Source: Planctomycetota bacterium
Lineage (GTDB): Bacteria > Planctomycetota > UBA1135 > UBA2386
Assembly: GCA_020425925.1 (NCBI GenBank)
Contig: JAGQRB010000280.1
Coordinates: 1-49,434, forward strand
Direction: 5' to 3'
Length of the DNA stretch: 49,434 nt
Shown here: positions 30,439 to 39,435 of the stretch, one piece after another
Layout of the letters: every line of letters begins with the position of its first letter
Numbering within the stretch: the stretch's first letter is position 1
The notes under the pieces: model-generated
The model's input: only the letters and a program-made list of their open reading frames with translations
The model's database searches: none
Told to the model about the DNA's origin: nothing
Position numbers and translations under genes: made by a program

Positions 30439-33320
30439 TCGCGACGGCGGCCGCCGGCGAGGCCTGGCGCGCCGCGCTCGACATGATCAACGGCGGCGAG
30501 ATGCCGCCCGCGGACGAGCCCCAGCTGACCGACGACGAGCGGCGCCGGGTCGTCGATTGGTTGACCGCCGCGCTGCGGGCGGCGGCGGCGGCGCAGCGCG
30601 GCGACCGCGCGATCGTGATGCGACGGCTGACGCGCGCCCAGTACTCGAACGCGCTGCAGGACCTGCTGGGCGTCGCGATCGACTTCGCGCAGGACCTGCC
30701 GGCCGACGGCAAGTCGAAGACCGGCTTCTCGAACGACGGCGCGGTGCTGCAGGCGAGCTCGCTGCACCTCGACTACTACCGCCGGATCGCGCGCGCCGGT
30801 CTGCGGCAGGCGATCGCGCCGCCCGAGCAGCCGCCGGTGACGCGCTACCGGGTGACCTTCGGCAAGGGCATCGGCCGCGGCCTGGTCGCGGCCGAGACCG
30901 GTGGCTACCAGTCGGTGCCGCTCGACCGCGACGACTTCCGCATCGAAGTGCTCGGCGACGGGGTGCACCGCGGCGCGCCGACCGACCCGGCGCTCGTCGA
31001 GGCGCTGCAGCGTCGCATCAGCGTCGGCCTGCGCGGCTCCGAGCAGGATCGTTTCCGCGTCGTCGACGAGGGCATGATCCTGCTGTCGGCGCTGCCGCAC
31101 CGCGAACGGGTGCCGAAGGCGTGGCAGGGCCCGTCGCCCAACCTCAAGCTCGAGATGCAGCGCTGCTGGCCGGAGCGCGGCGACTTCGTCATGCGGGTCG
31201 TGGCATCGCGCGGCTACGTGCCACCGCTGCGCCAGGACCTGCTCGTCGGCCTCGACGAGCCGATCGCGCTGGCGCACTGGCAAGACGGTGCGGTCGCGCC
31301 ACCGCCGGGCGCCATGGTCCTGCCGGCGGAGGCCAGCGACCAGCGTCAGAACCTGCGCGTCGACGGCGATCTGCTGGTCGCGGTCGACGTGCCGCAGCAA
31401 AGCCGTGCGCGGTTGCGTTTCGACCTGCCGGCCGACGGCTTCTACCAGGTGGATCTGGTGCACCCGCCGATCGCACCCGAAGCGATGCCGTCGGTCCGCC
31501 TCAGCGTCGCCGGTCACCATCTCGACCAGCGGCCGGTGCTCGGCGCGGAGCAGCTCGCGATGCCGCGGGTCGTGACGCCGCTCGGCGCGATCGGCATGCG
31601 CGCCGGCCGCCACCATCTCGCCGTCGGCGGGCCGTTCTTCCTCGGCTTCAGCCACGTCGTCATCACGCCGCTCGCGCAAGACCACCCGCTGGTGCGGCGG
31701 CTGTCGGCCCGCGCCGACGAGCAGAACGCCGCGGTCGCCGACCTCGTGCCGTCGATCCGCGCGCTGCTCGGTACGCGCACCGACGACGGCATGGACTACC
31801 TGACGTTCGGCGAGCCACAGCAGGTCCGCGCGCCGCTCGGCGAACCGGCGACCTACGAGTTCTTCGGCCGGCTCGAGAACCTGCCGATCCCGGCACCCGA
31901 GTCGGGCGACACCGAGATCCTGTCGGGCTTCCTGCTGCTCGGCCTGTGGAACGACCACCTCGTCAAGTCGCCGCGCGAGACCGGCCCGCCGCTGTTGGTG
32001 CAGTCGATCGAGTTCGAGGCGCCCTACCTGCCGGTGTGGCCGCCGCGGTCGCACAGCGCGATCTTCTTCGACGGCGATCGCTCCGATCTCGAGGCCTACA
32101 CCCGCGAGGTCCTGGCCCGTTTCCTCGCGCGCGCGTTCCGCCGCTCGGTCGACGGCGAAGAGGTCGAGCGCTACCTCGGGTTCTGGCGCGCGATCCGCGC
32201 CGACCACCCGATCTACGAGCAGGGCGTCGCCGAGGTGCTGGTCGCGATCCTGTGCTCGCCGCAGTTCCTCTACCTGGTCGAGTTCGGCGAGAACGGCAGC
32301 CCGCTGTCCGACACGGAGCTCGCGAACCGGTTGTCGTTCTTGCTCTGGAACTCGCCGCCCGACGCCGAGCTGCGCGCGCTGGCCGAGCGCGGTGCGCTGC
32401 ACGGCGAGCACCACGGCGAGCTGCTGGCGCAGACCGAGCGGCTGCTCGACGACGCCAGGAGCGAGCGCTTCGTGCGCGCCTTCACCTACGAGTGGCTGCG
32501 GCTCGACCGCCACGCCGAGATGACGATCGACGTCGACCGCCACCCGGACTACACGCGTTTCGTCAAGCGCGACATGGCGGAGGAGACCTACGCATTCGTG
32601 CAGCAGGTGCTGCGCGAGGACCTGTCGATCTTCACGTTCCTCGACTCCGACTTCGCGATGCTGAACCAGAACCTCGCGGAGTTCTACGGCGTACCCGGGG
32701 TGGTCGGCCCGCAGTTCCGCGCCGTCGCCGTGCGGCCCGAGCAGCGGCGCGGCGGCCTGCTGTCGCAGGGCTCGTTCCTCGTCGGCCACTCCGACGGCAG
32801 CGAGCCGCACCCGATCAAACGCGCGGTCTGGATCAAACAGAAGATCCTCGGCGATCCGCCGCCGCCGCCGCCACCTAACGTGCCACCGCTCGACCCGGAG
32901 ACGCCGGGGTTCGACGAGCTCACGCTGAAGCAGCAGCTCGAGGCCCACCGCGACAAGTCGTCGTGCCGTGACTGCCACGCCGGCATCGACCCGTTCGGCA
33001 TCGCGTTCGAGCGCCGCAGCGCGGTCGGGCGCTACGAGCCGGAGCGCAAGGGTCGACTCGTCGACGCGCTCACCACGCTGCCGGACGGCACCGCGATCGA
33101 CGGCGTCGCCGCGCTGCAGCGCTACCTGCGCGACGAACGCGGCGACGACTTCGCCCGCGCGCTGATCGAACACCTGTTCGCCTATGCGCTCGGCCGCGAA
33201 GTACACTTCGCCGACGAAAGCGAGCTCGACGCGATCCTCTGGCAGGTAAAGTTGGCAGGCTATCGGATGCGCTCGCTGATCCGGGCCATCGTCACCAGCG
33301 ACTCGTTCACCCAGCGCTGA
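30243..33320 (+). CDS. PSD-type planctomycete cytochrome protein (DUF1587/1592/1588/1585)
   Basis: A 1025-residue exported protein. After a signal peptide comes a PSCyt1-like c-type heme motif CFRCH (C44-H48) with MPP (GGEMPPADEPQLT) as a possible distal ligand, then DUF1587 (LTRAQYSNALQDLL), a beta-sandwich middle, DUF1592 (LSFLLWNSPPDAELRALAERG), DUF1588 with a Pro run (residues about 875-885) and a second CRDCH (C908-H912) in CHAGIDPFGIAFE, and DUF1585 at the C-terminus (SLIRAIVTSDSF). This family is expanded in Planctomycetota; electron transfer is suspected but the substrate is unknown. It sits 4 nt upstream of its usual DUF1552 partner. Confidence 0.95.
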   Translation: MAVLARTAPLALLAALAAQPPGLQPEPPPIDFATDIRPVLAERCFRCHGERKQKGDIRLDTLDPLIATAAAGEAWRAALDMINGGEMPPADEPQLTDDERRRVVDWLTAALRAAAAAQRGDRAIVMRRLTRAQYSNALQDLLGVAIDFAQDLPADGKSKTGFSNDGAVLQASSLHLDYYRRIARAGLRQAIAPPEQPPVTRYRVTFGKGIGRGLVAAETGGYQSVPLDRDDFRIEVLGDGVHRGAPTDPALVEALQRRISVGLRGSEQDRFRVVDEGMILLSALPHRERVPKAWQGPSPNLKLEMQRCWPERGDFVMRVVASRGYVPPLRQDLLVGLDEPIALAHWQDGAVAPPPGAMVLPAEASDQRQNLRVDGDLLVAVDVPQQSRARLRFDLPADGFYQVDLVHPPIAPEAMPSVRLSVAGHHLDQRPVLGAEQLAMPRVVTPLGAIGMRAGRHHLAVGGPFFLGFSHVVITPLAQDHPLVRRLSARADEQNAAVADLVPSIRALLGTRTDDGMDYLTFGEPQQVRAPLGEPATYEFFGRLENLPIPAPESGDTEILSGFLLLGLWNDHLVKSPRETGPPLLVQSIEFEAPYLPVWPPRSHSAIFFDGDRSDLEAYTREVLARFLARAFRRSVDGEEVERYLGFWRAIRADHPIYEQGVAEVLVAILCSPQFLYLVEFGENGSPLSDTELANRLSFLLWNSPPDAELRALAERGALHGEHHGELLAQTERLLDDARSERFVRAFTYEWLRLDRHAEMTIDVDRHPDYTRFVKRDMAEETYAFVQQVLREDLSIFTFLDSDFAMLNQNLAEFYGVPGVVGPQFRAVAVRPEQRRGGLLSQGSFLVGHSDGSEPHPIKRAVWIKQKILGDPPPPPPPNVPPLDPETPGFDELTLKQQLEAHRDKSSCRDCHAGIDPFGIAFERRSAVGRYEPERKGRLVDALTTLPDGTAIDGVAALQRYLRDERGDDFARALIEHLFAYALGREVHFADESELDAILWQVKLAGYRMRSLIRAIVTSDSFTQR

Positions 33321-33324
33321 TCCC

Positions 33325-34662
33325 ATGAGCCTCGTCACCCCCATCGACCGGCGGACGTTCCTGCGCGGCGCCGGTGTCTCGGTCGCGCTGCCGTGGCTCG
33401 AAGCGATGGCCGGCCGCCGCACTCGCGGTGAACGGGCGCGCCGGATGGCGTTCGTCTACTTCCCGAACGGCGCAGCCATGCCGGCGCCGCACGACGAGAA
33501 ATGGAGCCACTGGCGCTGGTTCCCGCACCGCGCCGGCGCCGACTACGAGTTCACCGACGTGCTGTCCTGCCTCGAGGCGCACCGCTCGAAGCTGACGCTG
33601 CTCGGTGGCCTGAGTCACCCGCTGAGCCGCGAGCTGCTCGGGCACCTGGCCGGCGACACCTGGCTGACCGCCGGCGACATGCGCGGCGACGTCTACAAGA
33701 ACCGGGTCTCGGTCGACCAGGTCGCGGCGCGCGAGCTCGCCCGGTTCACGCGCTACCCGTCGCTCGTGCTCTCGACCGACGGTGGCGTCGGCTACAAGTC
33801 GCGCGTCGCGACGCTGTCGTTCGATCACAGCGGGCGCCCGATCCCCGCCGAGAACCGGCAGCGGCTGATCTTCGAGCGCTACTTCGCGCCGGGCGGCGGC
33901 GCGTCGACCGCCGAGCGGCGACGCGAGCTGCAGCGCGGCAAGAAGATCGTCGACCTCGTGCTCGAGGACAGTCGCCGCCTGCAGCAGCGCCTCGGCGCCG
34001 GCGACCGTGACAAGCTCGAGCAGTATCTCGCATCGCTCGACGCGGTCGAACGCCAGATCCGCCGCAACGAGCAGTGGCTCGACCGCCCGATGAAGCCGTT
34101 CGATGCCAGCGCGATCGATCTCGACGTCGCGGCCGACGTCGACCCGACCGGCTATCTGCGCGCGATGTACGATCTCATGGTGCTCGCGCTGCAGACCGAT
34201 CTCACACGCGTGATCACGTTCATGACCGGCCGTGAGGACGGCATGGGCTTCGCCGACAAGTTCCCGGAGCGCGCGCTCGGCATCAAGCGCGGCCACCACA
34301 CCATCAGCCACGACCAACACGAGGGTCACTGGGATCAGTGGGGCCGCTACGACCAGTGGCACGCGCGCCAGTTCGCGTACCTGGTGCAGCGGCTCGAACA
34401 GGTCGAGGACGAGGACGGCAAGCTGCTCGATTCGACGATGGTGCTCTACGGCAGCTGCTGCAGCACCACGCACAACGCCCGCAACTACCCGCTCGCGCTC
34501 GTCGGCGGCTCGGGTCTGGGACTGACGCACGGCGCCTACCGCGAGTACGACGAGGCGACGCCGTTCAGCAACCTGTTCGTCGGCATGCTCGGCGCGGTCG
34601 GCGTCGAGACCGAGGCGTTCGCCGACAGCACCGGGTCGCTCGCCGAAGTCTTCGGCGGCTGA
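33325..34662 (+). CDS. Tat-exported DUF1552 (HXXSHH) family protein
   Basis: A 445-residue protein with a twin-arginine signal (DRRTFLRGAGVSVALPWLEA). The body carries the DUF1552 features: RMAFVYFPNGAAMPAP, QVAARELARFTRYPSLVLS, LEQYLASLDAVERQIRRNE, and HHTISHDQH as the HXXSHH-type motif. Members occur beside PSD cytochrome genes and are presumed metal-dependent, alkaline-phosphatase-like or structural partners; the activity is unknown. It probably forms a two-gene operon with the preceding gene. Confidence 0.93.
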   Translation: MSLVTPIDRRTFLRGAGVSVALPWLEAMAGRRTRGERARRMAFVYFPNGAAMPAPHDEKWSHWRWFPHRAGADYEFTDVLSCLEAHRSKLTLLGGLSHPLSRELLGHLAGDTWLTAGDMRGDVYKNRVSVDQVAARELARFTRYPSLVLSTDGGVGYKSRVATLSFDHSGRPIPAENRQRLIFERYFAPGGGASTAERRRELQRGKKIVDLVLEDSRRLQQRLGAGDRDKLEQYLASLDAVERQIRRNEQWLDRPMKPFDASAIDLDVAADVDPTGYLRAMYDLMVLALQTDLTRVITFMTGREDGMGFADKFPERALGIKRGHHTISHDQHEGHWDQWGRYDQWHARQFAYLVQRLEQVEDEDGKLLDSTMVLYGSCCSTTHNARNYPLALVGGSGLGLTHGAYREYDEATPFSNLFVGMLGAVGVETEAFADSTGSLAEVFGG

Positions 34663-34665
34663 GAA

Positions 34666-34694
34666 GCCGATGCGATCGGCGGCTCGATGCCGCC
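34666..34694 (+). terminator. Overlapping hairpins after the DUF1552 gene
   Basis: Two small perfect stems follow the stop at 34662: gccgat/atcggc (34666-34680, loop gcg) and ggcggc/gccgcc (34678-34694, loop tcgat). They share bases, so only one can form at a time. No T run. Confidence 0.3.
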
Positions 34695-34776
34695 CCGCCG
34701 GACGATCAAGGCGGCCCATGGCCGAGCCGATAGGTGGATACCCAAGCCGTTGCAATGAAGCCGGTTGGGACACCAC

Positions 34777-35010
34777 ATGAAGCAGACCGAGATCGACTGC
34801 AGAGGCCTGAAGTGCCCGTTGCCGATCGTGCATCTCGCGCTGGCGTTGAAGGACCTGGAGCCCGGCGCAGAGCTGTCGATCGTTGCCACCGACCCCGCCT
34901 TCGTGCCCGATCTGCGGGCCTGGTCCGAGCTCACGGGCAACCCGCTCCTGGACCTGGTCGAGGACGGTGAGACCAAGCGCGCGACGATCTGCAAGGCGGG
35001 GGCACCGTGA
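34777..35010 (+). CDS. TusA-family sulfur carrier protein
   Basis: A 77-residue protein with the TusA hallmark CRGLKCPLPI (Cys-Pro-x-Pro), whose first conserved Cys accepts sulfur as persulfide in family members, followed by the usual two-layer alpha/beta pattern ending LDLVEDGETKRATICK. ATG 34777 was chosen so that the conserved N-terminal strand (QTEIDCRG) starts at residue 3. Its stop overlaps the next gene (GTGA), and the two DsrE-like genes plus a kinase follow. Confidence 0.93.
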   Translation: MKQTEIDCRGLKCPLPIVHLALALKDLEPGAELSIVATDPAFVPDLRAWSELTGNPLLDLVEDGETKRATICKAGAP

Positions 35011-35543
35011 CCAGCGCGCCGCCGTTGGTGCCGTGCAGCGCGGCGGCCCCGTCCGCGGCGACGAACCGGACCGGACCCGGCGAGGCCACGTTCATCGTCT
35101 TCAGCGGCGAGATGGACCGCCTGCTCGGCGCCCTGACGCTGGCGACGACGGCGGCGGCAACCGGCATGAAGACCACGCTGTTCTTCACGTTCTGGGGCCT
35201 GACCGCGGTGCGCCGCGACAAGCGCAGGAGCCGCGGCAGTCTGATCGACCGCATGTTCGGCTTCATGCTGCCCGCCGGCACCGGCGGCCTGCCGACCTCG
35301 CGCGTCAACTTCCTCGGCCTCGGTCCGCGGCTGTTCCGCTGGCGAATGGCGAAGAAGCGCATGCCCGACCTCGACACCCTCATCGAGCAGGCACGCGCAC
35401 TCGGCGTCCGCATGCTCGCCTGCGAAGCTTCCGCCGACGTGCTCGGCCTCGCCGCCGAGGACCTGCGCGACGGCATCGAGATCGCCGGCGCCACCAGCTG
35501 CCTACGGGACGCGGCCCGCTCGGAAGTCGCGATGTTCATCTGA
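35007..35543 (+). CDS. DsrE2-like (DsrE/DsrF/DrsH-like) protein
   Basis: A 178-residue protein started at GTG 35007, overlapping the tusA stop. Features of the DsrE2 family: an N-terminal strand (ATFIVFSGEMDRLLGALTL), a hydrophobic segment (GMKTTLFFTFWGL), a KRMPDL linker and the conserved Cys region RMLACEASADVLGLAAEDL. Relatives act with TusA in sulfur trafficking and are often membrane-associated. The first about 25 residues are poorly conserved. Confidence 0.88.
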   Translation: MTSAPPLVPCSAAAPSAATNRTGPGEATFIVFSGEMDRLLGALTLATTAAATGMKTTLFFTFWGLTAVRRDKRRSRGSLIDRMFGFMLPAGTGGLPTSRVNFLGLGPRLFRWRMAKKRMPDLDTLIEQARALGVRMLACEASADVLGLAAEDLRDGIEIAGATSCLRDAARSEVAMFI

Positions 35544-35932
35544 TGAGCCAGGCGACGACCAGAGAGGCCCAGCTGCAGGTGCTGCTCAGCGAGGGGCCGG
35601 CCCGCCTGATGCGATCCGAGCTCGCGCTGCAGACCGCGCTCGCGGCAGCGTCCTGCGGCACCGAGGTGACCCTGTTCCTGACCCAGGCGGCGAGCATCTG
35701 GGGCTGCCGCAAGGCACTCGAGGGCGAAGCCGGTCGACTGCAGGACCTGCTCGGCACCCTGCTGTCGCTCGGCGTCCGCATCGAGTGCTGCTCGACCTGC
35801 GCCGAGAAAGCTTGCGCGCCGGCTCCGGACGGCGTCGACGAATGGGGCGGCCTGCGCGACGGCATCACGCCGGTCGGCATGGTCACGTTCGCCTCGCGAG
35901 CGGCCCGCGGCTGTCCGACCTTGACGTTCTAG
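35543..35932 (+). CDS. Small DsrE-like protein
   Basis: A 129-residue protein, ATG 35543 overlapping the previous stop by one base (TGATG). Pattern of the DsrE/YchN fold: LQVLLSEGPARLMRSEL, ALAAASCGTEVTLFLTQAAS, LLSLGVRIECCSTCAEKA, then a C-terminal strand (GMVTFAS). Four Cys cluster at CCSTCAEKAC, more than usual for the family, consistent with persulfide or redox chemistry. Confidence 0.82.
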   Translation: MSQATTREAQLQVLLSEGPARLMRSELALQTALAAASCGTEVTLFLTQAASIWGCRKALEGEAGRLQDLLGTLLSLGVRIECCSTCAEKACAPAPDGVDEWGGLRDGITPVGMVTFASRAARGCPTLTF

Positions 35933-35938
35933 ACGACC

Positions 35939-37612
35939 ATGGCGGACGAGCTCGAGCAGCTGCGGAACGAGGTCGCGGCCCTGCGCGCCGCGAACGAGCA
36001 GCTCCGCGCCGAGGCCCGATCGGTGGCGAGCGCGAACGTCAACGCCGCGCAGCAGATCATGGAGATGAGCCTCGCGCGCCAGCGTGACCTCGAGGCCCAC
36101 AACGAGCGCATCCAGGCCGCGCTCGCTTTCGCGGAGCAGGCGTCGGCCGAGAAGTCGATGTTCCTCGCCAACATCAGTCACGAGCTGCGCACGCCGCTGA
36201 ACGGCATCATCGGCATGGCGACGATCGTGCTCGACGAGGAGGAAGACGCCGAACGTCGCGAGCGACTTCGCCTGCTGCTGAGCTCGGGCCAGATGCTGCT
36301 GCAGATCGTCAACGACGTGCTCGACTTCTCGAAGATCGAGGTCGACAGGCTGGAGCTGGTCGACACCGTGTTCGACGTCTGGCAGACGGCGGAGAGCCTG
36401 GTCGGCCTGCTCAGCGCCGGCAACCGCCGGCACGAGGTCGACATCCGGCTCGAGATCGACCCGCGCGTGCCCCGCGCCGTGCGCGGCGACGAGCTGCGGC
36501 TGCGGCAGGTGCTCACCAACCTCGCGAGCAACGCCGCGAAGTTCACCGAGACCGGCGAGGTCGTCGTGCGGCTCGCCACCGCAGGCCAACGCATCCGCTT
36601 CGAGATCACCGACACCGGCTGCGGCATCGCTCCCGAGGTCCTGGCCCGCCTGTTCGAGCCGTTCACGCAGGGCGACGCCTCGGCGACGCGCCGCAAGGGC
36701 GGCACCGGCCTCGGCCTCGCGATCTCGCGGCGGCTCGTGCGCCTGATGGGCGGCGACATCCGGGTCGATACCGCGCCGGGCCGCGGCAGCACGTTCTGGT
36801 TCGACGTCGAGCTCGAGCTGGTCGACGACGCGCGCGATGCCGCACCCATCGCGAAGGCGCCGTTCCGGGGCGCGATCGTCGTGACCGGGGACGAACGACT
36901 GCAGCGCACCGTCGCGCAACACCTCGGCGCGCTCGGTGTCCCGACCGTCGACGCCGCCGACCGTGCCGGCGGCGATGCGAACGGAGCGGATCCGCTGCTG
37001 TGGTTCATCGACACCGAGTCGCCCGCCGCGGTCGCGGCCAGCCCGAGCGCGTCCGACCGCTGCATCCTGCTGCTCGGTTCCGAGGGCCACGACGCCGGCC
37101 AGTGGCGCGCGCGTTTCCCGCGCGCCCGGATGCTCTACCGGCCACTGCTCCCGACCGCGCTGGCGAAGCAGTGCCTCGATGGCACCGTCCCCGGGACGAC
37201 CACCTCCGCCGCGACCACGGCGGGAGCGCAGCCGCGACCCGGCATGCGCGTGCTCGTGGTCGAGGACAACCCGATCAACACCCGGGTCGCGGTCGCCTAC
37301 CTGACGAAGCTCGGCTGCAAGGTCGACGAGGCCTGCAACGGCGTCGAGGCGGTCGCGGCGGTCGCGCAGCAGCGCTACGACGTCGTGTTCATGGACTGCC
37401 AGATGCCGGTCATGGACGGCTACGAGGCGACGGTTCGCATCCGCGAATCCGAGCAGGGCGGCAACCGGCGGTCCTACATCGTGGCGCTGACCGCGCACGC
37501 GCTCGCCCAGGACCGCGAACGCTGCCTCGCGGCCGGCATGGACGACTATCTCTGCAAGCCGGTCTCGCGCACCGCACTCGCGAAGCTGCTCGGCAGCCGC
37601 GCCGACACCTGA
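35939..37612 (+). CDS. Soluble hybrid histidine kinase
   Basis: A 557-residue cytoplasmic kinase with no TM. Residues 1-70 are a coiled coil (LEQLRNEVAALRAANEQLRAE). HisKA has ISHELRTPLNG with H81, then ATPase motifs TNLASNAAKFT, DTGCGIAP and GTGLGLAIS. A degenerate receiver-like segment (about 305-405) precedes a full receiver with acceptor Asp486 (VVFMDCQMP) and K-containing YLCKPVS. Domain order parallels the membrane kinase at 7528-10275. It starts 6 nt after the DsrE-like gene, so sulfur-relay proteins are its likely input. No separate output regulator is encoded. Confidence 0.92.
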   Translation: MADELEQLRNEVAALRAANEQLRAEARSVASANVNAAQQIMEMSLARQRDLEAHNERIQAALAFAEQASAEKSMFLANISHELRTPLNGIIGMATIVLDEEEDAERRERLRLLLSSGQMLLQIVNDVLDFSKIEVDRLELVDTVFDVWQTAESLVGLLSAGNRRHEVDIRLEIDPRVPRAVRGDELRLRQVLTNLASNAAKFTETGEVVVRLATAGQRIRFEITDTGCGIAPEVLARLFEPFTQGDASATRRKGGTGLGLAISRRLVRLMGGDIRVDTAPGRGSTFWFDVELELVDDARDAAPIAKAPFRGAIVVTGDERLQRTVAQHLGALGVPTVDAADRAGGDANGADPLLWFIDTESPAAVAASPSASDRCILLLGSEGHDAGQWRARFPRARMLYRPLLPTALAKQCLDGTVPGTTTSAATTAGAQPRPGMRVLVVEDNPINTRVAVAYLTKLGCKVDEACNGVEAVAAVAQQRYDVVFMDCQMPVMDGYEATVRIRESEQGGNRRSYIVALTAHALAQDRERCLAAGMDDYLCKPVSRTALAKLLGSRADT

Positions 37613-37632
37613 GATGTCCGCGTCGGTGCGGC

Positions 37633-39375
37633 TCAGTGCGGCCTCGCGGCACCGAGCGTGAGCCGCATGCCGTCGCTCGCCTGCAGCATCGGGTTGGCCG
37701 CCCCGTCGAACCAGAGCGCCTGGAAGTCGAGCATCACCCCTTCGAACGACGGGTCGCTCGGCAGCGCGAACGGCACCACGAACGATGAAGCGACCGCGCT
37801 CGCCAGGAAGATCGCGCTGCCGGTCTGCAGACCGACGTGGTCGGCACCGCTGCCGATGAGACCCGGCGAGGCGAGCACGGGGATGGGCGGCGCGGCGCGG
37901 TCGGCGAACAGCACGGCCAGCGACCCCGACGGACCGTGTGCGACCAGGTCGACGGTCGAGCCGAGGACCGGCTGCGCGTCGTCGACCGTCGCCAGCCGAG
38001 GGTGGTCCGGGCCGGTGCTGCCGCCGAGCTGCGTCTGCGTCGCTCCCGGCATCGCGATGCCGTGGAGCTCCCGACCGACGCTCGGTGAGTAGGCGTTCAT
38101 GAAGACGCGCCCGCGGCAGGTGACGAGACCCTTCGGGCTGGCGTTGCCACCGGGATCGAGCGTGCAGACGTGGGTCGTGCCGGCCGCCGTTCCGTCGGAG
38201 GACCACAGCTCGCCGTTGACGGTCCCCTTGCACACGAACAGCACGCCGTCGCCGCAGGCGACGAACTCGCTCGGGTTCGATCCGAACCCACCCGGCTGGA
38301 TGTCGAGGCAGAGTCGCGTCCCGGCGACGGTGCCGTCGCTGACCCATGGCTCGGCGCCGGCCAGCTGGCCGTTGCCGACGAAGAAGATCCGGCCGCCCGC
38401 CGGTCGGAGGTCGCGCGCTTCGACGCCCAGCGCCATCGAACCGGCGAGCGTTCCGTCGCTGACGTAGACCATGCCGACGCCGGAACCCTTCAGCTCGGTG
38501 AAGAACAGCCGGTCACCCGCGACGACGAGCTCCCCGGGCCCCCACGAGCTGCCGCCGAAGACGTCGCCGATCGGCACGGTGCCGGCCGCGGTGCCGTCGG
38601 TCCGCCAGACCTCCGAACCGATCGTCGGCGAGGTCGCGATGAAGTAGGCGAGGTCACCGAGTCGGACGAAGGCGCGCGGCTCGCTGCCGGTCGTTCCCGG
38701 GTAGAGATCCGCGATCATCTGCGTGCCCGCGGCCGTCCCGTCGCTGATCCACAGCTCCTTGCCGTGCGCAGCCGTGATCGCGGAGAACAACACCCGATCG
38801 CCGAACGCGAAGATCGCCTGCGGCCGACCGTTCCCGACGCCCGGAATGATGTCGACGACCATGTGACTGCCCGCCGCCGTCCCGTCGGAAACGTAGAGCT
38901 CGTCGCCGTGGGTGCCGTCGTTGGCCGAGAAGAACACGCGCTGACCCGCAGCCACCATGTGCTCGATCACGGAACCGTTGGAACCCGGACGGATCTCGGC
39001 GATGCGCATCGTGCCGGCCGCGCTGCCGTCGGTGACGTAGAGCTCGTGGCCGTGGCCGATGTCGAAGGCCGAGTAGAACAGCCGCGGGCCGGCGGCCGTG
39101 CAGCAGGGCACCAGGTCGTAGGGCTGGCTGCTGCCCTGGCCCGGCACCAGGTCGACCACGCGCTGCGCACCACCCGCGGGCGTCCAACGCCAGAGCTCGG
39201 AGCCGTGAGCTGACGTGCGGCCCTGGAAGTAGAGCACGTCGGCGAACGCGCTGGTCAGGTAGGCGATGTGGTTGATGTTCGCGGAACCGGGCTCGAGGTC
39301 GGCGACGAGGCCGCATTGCGCCGCGGCGGAGGCCGCCATCGCCGAGAGGCAGGACACGGTGAGTAACAATCGCAT
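37633..39375 (-). CDS. Secreted ELWxxDGTxxGT-repeat protein
   Basis: A 580-residue exported protein with signal peptide MRLLLTVSCLSAMAASAAAQ. About eight repeats of some 45-50 residues follow the pattern GxELWxSDGTAAGTxxxxDxxPG (e.g. GKELWISDGTAAGTQMIADL), a beta-propeller-like ELWxxDGT family. The last about 115 residues form a separate beta-rich domain (ending in FDGAANPMLQASDGMRLTLG) that resembles C-terminal domains on other secreted planctomycete proteins. Role unknown. It faces the kinase gene end-to-end (20-nt gap). Confidence 0.9.
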   Translation of the reverse strand: MRLLLTVSCLSAMAASAAAQCGLVADLEPGSANINHIAYLTSAFADVLYFQGRTSAHGSELWRWTPAGGAQRVVDLVPGQGSSQPYDLVPCCTAAGPRLFYSAFDIGHGHELYVTDGSAAGTMRIAEIRPGSNGSVIEHMVAAGQRVFFSANDGTHGDELYVSDGTAAGSHMVVDIIPGVGNGRPQAIFAFGDRVLFSAITAAHGKELWISDGTAAGTQMIADLYPGTTGSEPRAFVRLGDLAYFIATSPTIGSEVWRTDGTAAGTVPIGDVFGGSSWGPGELVVAGDRLFFTELKGSGVGMVYVSDGTLAGSMALGVEARDLRPAGGRIFFVGNGQLAGAEPWVSDGTVAGTRLCLDIQPGGFGSNPSEFVACGDGVLFVCKGTVNGELWSSDGTAAGTTHVCTLDPGGNASPKGLVTCRGRVFMNAYSPSVGRELHGIAMPGATQTQLGGSTGPDHPRLATVDDAQPVLGSTVDLVAHGPSGSLAVLFADRAAPPIPVLASPGLIGSGADHVGLQTGSAIFLASAVASSFVVPFALPSDPSFEGVMLDFQALWFDGAANPMLQASDGMRLTLGAARPH

Positions 39376-39435
39376 GATGACTACCCGTGTCCCGGGGTCG
39401 CGCGCCGCGACGCGGTTTTCGGCCGCCGCGCTCGA

